From contig DFPL01000136.1 of assembly GCA_002377245.1 (NCBI GenBank), positions 1 through 7,480 on the forward strand: a stretch of 7,480 bases of DNA, read 5' to 3'. Below the pieces are notes generated by a model. The model was not told the DNA's origin and ran no database searches. It worked only from the letters and a program-made list of their open reading frames with translations. The position numbers were made by a program, and so were the translations under genes. This DNA comes from Enterobacteriaceae bacterium UBA3516. Its GTDB lineage: Bacteria; Pseudomonadota; Gammaproteobacteria; Enterobacterales; Enterobacteriaceae. Below, piece after piece: positions 5,339 through 7,480 of this stretch (the first letter of the stretch is position 1; each line of letters opens with the position of its first letter).

Positions 5339-6502
5339 ATGTTTGAAAGCCAGCAGGAGCGCGTCGCGCATCTGCAAAGCTTTATTGACCGCTTTAAAGC
5401 CAAAGCCAGCAAAGCGAAGCAGGCTCAAAGCCGTATCAAAATGCTGGAACGTATGGAGATGATTGCGCCGGCACACGTGGACAACCCGTTCCATTTCAGT
5501 TTCCGTGCCCCGGAAAGCCTGCCGAATCCTCTGCTGAAGATGGAAAAAATCAGCGCGGGCTATGGCGATCGCGTCATTCTCGACTCTATCAAGCTCAACC
5601 TGGTGCCCGGCTCGCGCATCGGTCTGCTGGGGCGTAACGGCGCGGGGAAATCGACGCTGATCAAGCTGCTTGCCGGTGAACTGACGCCCTTTAGCGGCGA
5701 CATTGGTTTGGCCAAAGGGATCAAACTGGGTTACTTCGCCCAGCATCAACTCGAATTTTTACGCGCCGATGAGTCACCGTTGCAGCATCTGGCGCGCATG
5801 GCTCCCCAGGAGCTGGAGCAGAAGCTGCGTGATTATCTCGGCGGATTTGGCTTCCAGGGCGATAAGGTCAGCGAAGAGACCCGTCGCTTCTCGGGCGGTG
5901 AAAAAGCGCGTCTGGTGCTGGCGCTGATCGTCTGGCAGCGTCCGAACCTGCTGCTGCTCGATGAACCTACCAACCACCTCGACCTCGATATGCGTCAGGC
6001 ACTGACCGAAGCGCTGATTGAGTTTGAAGGCGCGCTGGTGGTGGTGTCGCACGACCGTCACCTGCTGCGCTCGACGACTGATGATCTCTACCTTGTGCAT
6101 GACGGTAAAGTGGAAGCATTCGATGGCGATCTGGAAGATTATCAGCAGTGGCTGAGCGAGGTGCAAAAGCAGGAAAACCAGCCTGCGGATGCTGCAAAAG
6201 ATAACGCCAACAGCGCCCAGTCACGTAAAGACCAGAAGCGTCGCGAAGCAGAACTTCGCACCCAAACGCAGCCGCTGCGCAAAGAGATAACCCGTCTTGA
6301 AAAAGAGATGGAAAAGCTCAACACGCAGCTTGCTCAGGCCGAGGAAAAACTGGGCGACAGCGGCTTGTACGATCAAAGCCGCAAAGCCGAACTGACCGAC
6401 TGTCTGCAACAGCAGGCAAAAGCCAAAGCCGGTCTTGAAGAGTGTGAAATGGCCTGGCTGGATGCGCAGGAACAACTTGAGGCAATGCTGCAAGCCGACT
6501 AA
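5339..6502 (+). CDS. C-terminal fragment of YheS: linker, second ABC ATPase domain and tail
   Basis: The first ATG after the premature stop opens 387 residues in the yheS frame, corresponding to residues 248-634 of the intact protein. It begins inside the tRNA-interacting helical linker (FESQQERVAHLQSFIDRFKA, then QSRIKMLERME). The second ATPase domain has Walker A GRNGAGKST (98-106), the signature FSGGEKARL (184-192), Walker B with LLLLDEPTNHLDLD (204-217; Asp208, Glu209) and VSHDRH (236-241). A charged coiled-coil tail follows (about 270-387, KDQKRREAEL and LEKEMEKLNTQLAQAEEKL). Only AGG three bases before the ATG could serve for restart, so independent expression is doubtful. It may simply be the untranslated end of the broken gene. 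Confidence 0.5.
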   Translation: MFESQQERVAHLQSFIDRFKAKASKAKQAQSRIKMLERMEMIAPAHVDNPFHFSFRAPESLPNPLLKMEKISAGYGDRVILDSIKLNLVPGSRIGLLGRNGAGKSTLIKLLAGELTPFSGDIGLAKGIKLGYFAQHQLEFLRADESPLQHLARMAPQELEQKLRDYLGGFGFQGDKVSEETRRFSGGEKARLVLALIVWQRPNLLLLDEPTNHLDLDMRQALTEALIEFEGALVVVSHDRHLLRSTTDDLYLVHDGKVEAFDGDLEDYQQWLSEVQKQENQPADAAKDNANSAQSRKDQKRREAELRTQTQPLRKEITRLEKEMEKLNTQLAQAEEKLGDSGLYDQSRKAELTDCLQQQAKAKAGLEECEMAWLDAQEQLEAMLQAD

Positions 6503-6520
6503 CCCCAAAGGCAGGCCGAA

Positions 6521-7453
6521 ATGACCCCGGACGTGACCAGTGACATCACCTTTCGCAAGCTCGCGATCTTTATGGCCTTTATGGAGAAAGGCAATATTGC
6601 GCGAGCCGCTGAAGTCCTCAACCTGAGCGGGGTGAGCGTGCACCGCGCGCTGCACACCCTGGAAGAGAATGTCCGCTGTCCGTTGTTTACTCATAAAGGG
6701 CGCAACTTGTTGCCGCTCCCTGCCGCCTGGACGCTGCTGGAATATTGCCAGGAAGCGATGCAAATCATGGAACGCGGCCTGGTCGAAGCGCGAAAAATGG
6801 CGGGCATTGGTCAGGGACGAATCCGGGTTGGCACCCTCTACTCGCTGACGCTGGAAACCGTCCCGCAGCTGATTATGGGCATGAAGTTGCGCCGCCCGGA
6901 TCTGGAGATGGATCTGACCATGGGCTCCAACGATACCTTGCTGCACAAGCTCGATGAGGGCGCGCTCGATGCGATTCTGATCTCTATTTCCGAGACCGAA
7001 ATCGACGCGTCAAATCTTGAAGTGTTGCCGCTATTCCACGATGAAATTTATTTAGCCGCACCCGCATCTGCCTCGCTGGACACCACAAAACCCGCCGATC
7101 TGCGCGATTATCGTCAGGAGAAATTTGTCTCTCTTGCGGAAGGTTTTGCGACGTACGCCGGGTTCCAGGAAGCCTTCCACATCGCCGGATTTGAGCCGGA
7201 AATTGTGACCCGAGTGAATGATATTTTCTCAATGCTGAGTCTGGTGCAGGCGGGGATTGGCTTTTCGCTGATGCCAGGCCGGATGAAAAAAGCTTATGAG
7301 AATTCGGTGCAGTTGTTAAAACTCGCCCAGCCGTACCAGATGCAGCAGCTGATTGCGATCGTCTTTGCCCGCAACCGCGAGCAGGATCCGAGCCTGCGGG
7401 CATTGGCCGCGGAAGGGCGGATGTATGCGAGAAGTTTGCAGGATAGTGCCTGA
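6521..7453 (+). CDS. mdcR: LysR-family regulator, MdcR-like (malonate utilisation)
   Basis: The 310-residue product has an N-terminal winged helix-turn-helix (about 9-66): ITFRKLAIFMAFMEKGNIAR, then LSGVSVHRALHTLEE and CPLFTHKGRNLLPL. A linker helix follows, then the two-lobed effector domain (about 98-300: GRIRVGTLYSLTLETVPQLI, LDAILI, FVSLAEGFATYAGF, FSMLSLVQAGIGFSLMPGRM). LPLPAA replaces the LysR-typical LT.AG after the wing. This, with VSVHRALHTLEE and the AEGFATYAGFQEAFHIAGFE block, closely resembles Klebsiella MdcR as I recall it, the regulator of the malonate decarboxylase genes. The ligand is not visible from sequence. The start has a modest AGG (6513-6515) five bases before ATG. Only 18 bases separate it from the yheS stop, so it is either read from yheS or from a promoter inside it. 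The mdc structural genes are not in the window. In E. coli yheT occupies this place. Confidence 0.8.
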   Translation: MTPDVTSDITFRKLAIFMAFMEKGNIARAAEVLNLSGVSVHRALHTLEENVRCPLFTHKGRNLLPLPAAWTLLEYCQEAMQIMERGLVEARKMAGIGQGRIRVGTLYSLTLETVPQLIMGMKLRRPDLEMDLTMGSNDTLLHKLDEGALDAILISISETEIDASNLEVLPLFHDEIYLAAPASASLDTTKPADLRDYRQEKFVSLAEGFATYAGFQEAFHIAGFEPEIVTRVNDIFSMLSLVQAGIGFSLMPGRMKKAYENSVQLLKLAQPYQMQQLIAIVFARNREQDPSLRALAAEGRMYARSLQDSA

Positions 7454-7460
7454 TGTTATT

Positions 7461-7480
7461 GCCCGGTGGCGGCTGCGCCT
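7461..7480 (+). repeat. Partial REP (repetitive extragenic palindrome), cut by the window end
   Basis: GCCCGGTGGCGGCTGCGCCT, eight bases after the mdcR stop, matches the left arm and loop of the enteric REP/PU family, whose right arm would end with CCGGGC. Such elements sit in the 3' untranslated region between genes or operons and protect mRNA ends. The right half is outside the window, so the palindrome itself cannot be confirmed. Confidence 0.6.

Larger units (their letters stand above)
4598..6502 (+). pseudogene. yheS: yheS, ABC-F ribosome-associated ATPase interrupted by an in-frame TAA
   Basis: The frame from 4598 to 6502 is 635 codons including the final TAA, so a 634-residue protein against 637 in E. 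coli. It is open throughout except for TAA at 5300-5302 (codon 235). No frameshift is involved: (5303-4598) and (5339-4598) are both multiples of three, and family sequence runs on directly after the stop (RQRSTRLAQQQAMFESQQER). The E. coli protein has Glu there (YSSFEVQRATRLAQQQ from memory), so one G-to-T change, GAA to TAA, explains it. The stop falls between the first ATPase domain and the linker that in ABC-F proteins reaches the P-site tRNA. ABC-F proteins bind the ribosomal E site and relieve translational stalls; a lone first domain should not do this. The rest shows no further decay, so the change is recent or a sequence error. The ribosome binding site is weak (CGGCACCTT before ATG). 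Confidence 0.8.

Noticed and set aside
5282..5345. Programmed frameshift or recoding site at the yheS stop
   Set aside because: The frame is identical on both sides of the stop, so no shift is needed. TAA is not a selenocysteine or pyrrolysine codon, and I see no stem-loop just downstream that would support recoding.
6221..6946. 241-codon minus-strand open frame across the yheS end and mdcR start
   Set aside because: It lies fully opposite two well-recognised plus-strand coding regions and has a Gln/His-rich composition typical of an antisense shadow.

Overview
The window is chromosomal DNA from a member of the Enterobacteriaceae. All gene products closely resemble the Escherichia coli K-12 proteins of the fkpA-slyX-slyD-yheV-kefB-kefG-yheS neighbourhood as I remember them. 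The last gene is a malonate-type LysR regulator known from Klebsiella/Enterobacter-like genera. This points to a malonate-positive enteric such as Enterobacter, Klebsiella, Citrobacter or a relative. I cannot name the species from the sequence alone.

Layout. Positions 1-623 (minus) hold the N-terminal 207 codons of fkpA, a periplasmic prolyl isomerase/chaperone, with a sigma-E-type promoter upstream. slyX (858-1076, plus) diverges from it and converges on slyD (1164-1763, minus), with a bidirectional terminator between them. Upstream of slyD lies a compact minus-strand operon read kefG (4427-3873), kefB (3873-2068), yheV (2058-1858). kefG and kefB overlap by one base, and the yheV Shine-Dalgarno sequence includes the kefB stop codon. 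KefB is the glutathione-gated potassium efflux antiporter, KefG its cytosolic ancillary subunit, and YheV a small zinc-ribbon protein.

A 170-bp divergent intergenic region with apparently overlapping promoters separates kefG from yheS (plus), an ABC-F ribosome-associated ATPase. yheS is interrupted: codon 235 is TAA, in frame, while the coding frame on both sides is intact and matches the family. The product is therefore either a lone first ATPase domain, two fragments, or, if the stop is a sequence error, an ordinary 634-residue protein. Eighteen bases after the yheS stop begins an MdcR-like LysR regulator (6521-7453). In E. coli the next gene is yheT, so the right side of yheS is probably the border of an accessory segment. 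A partial REP-type palindrome begins just after the regulator and runs off the window.

Functionally, the window combines envelope protein folding (FkpA), cytosolic folding and metal handling (SlyD), electrophile protection through potassium efflux (KefG/KefB), translation (YheS) and probably malonate regulation (MdcR). I see no tRNA, rRNA, CRISPR array, insertion sequence or phage gene, and nothing that I would call a new system. The nonsense codon in yheS and the altered gene order beside it are the points most worth a check.
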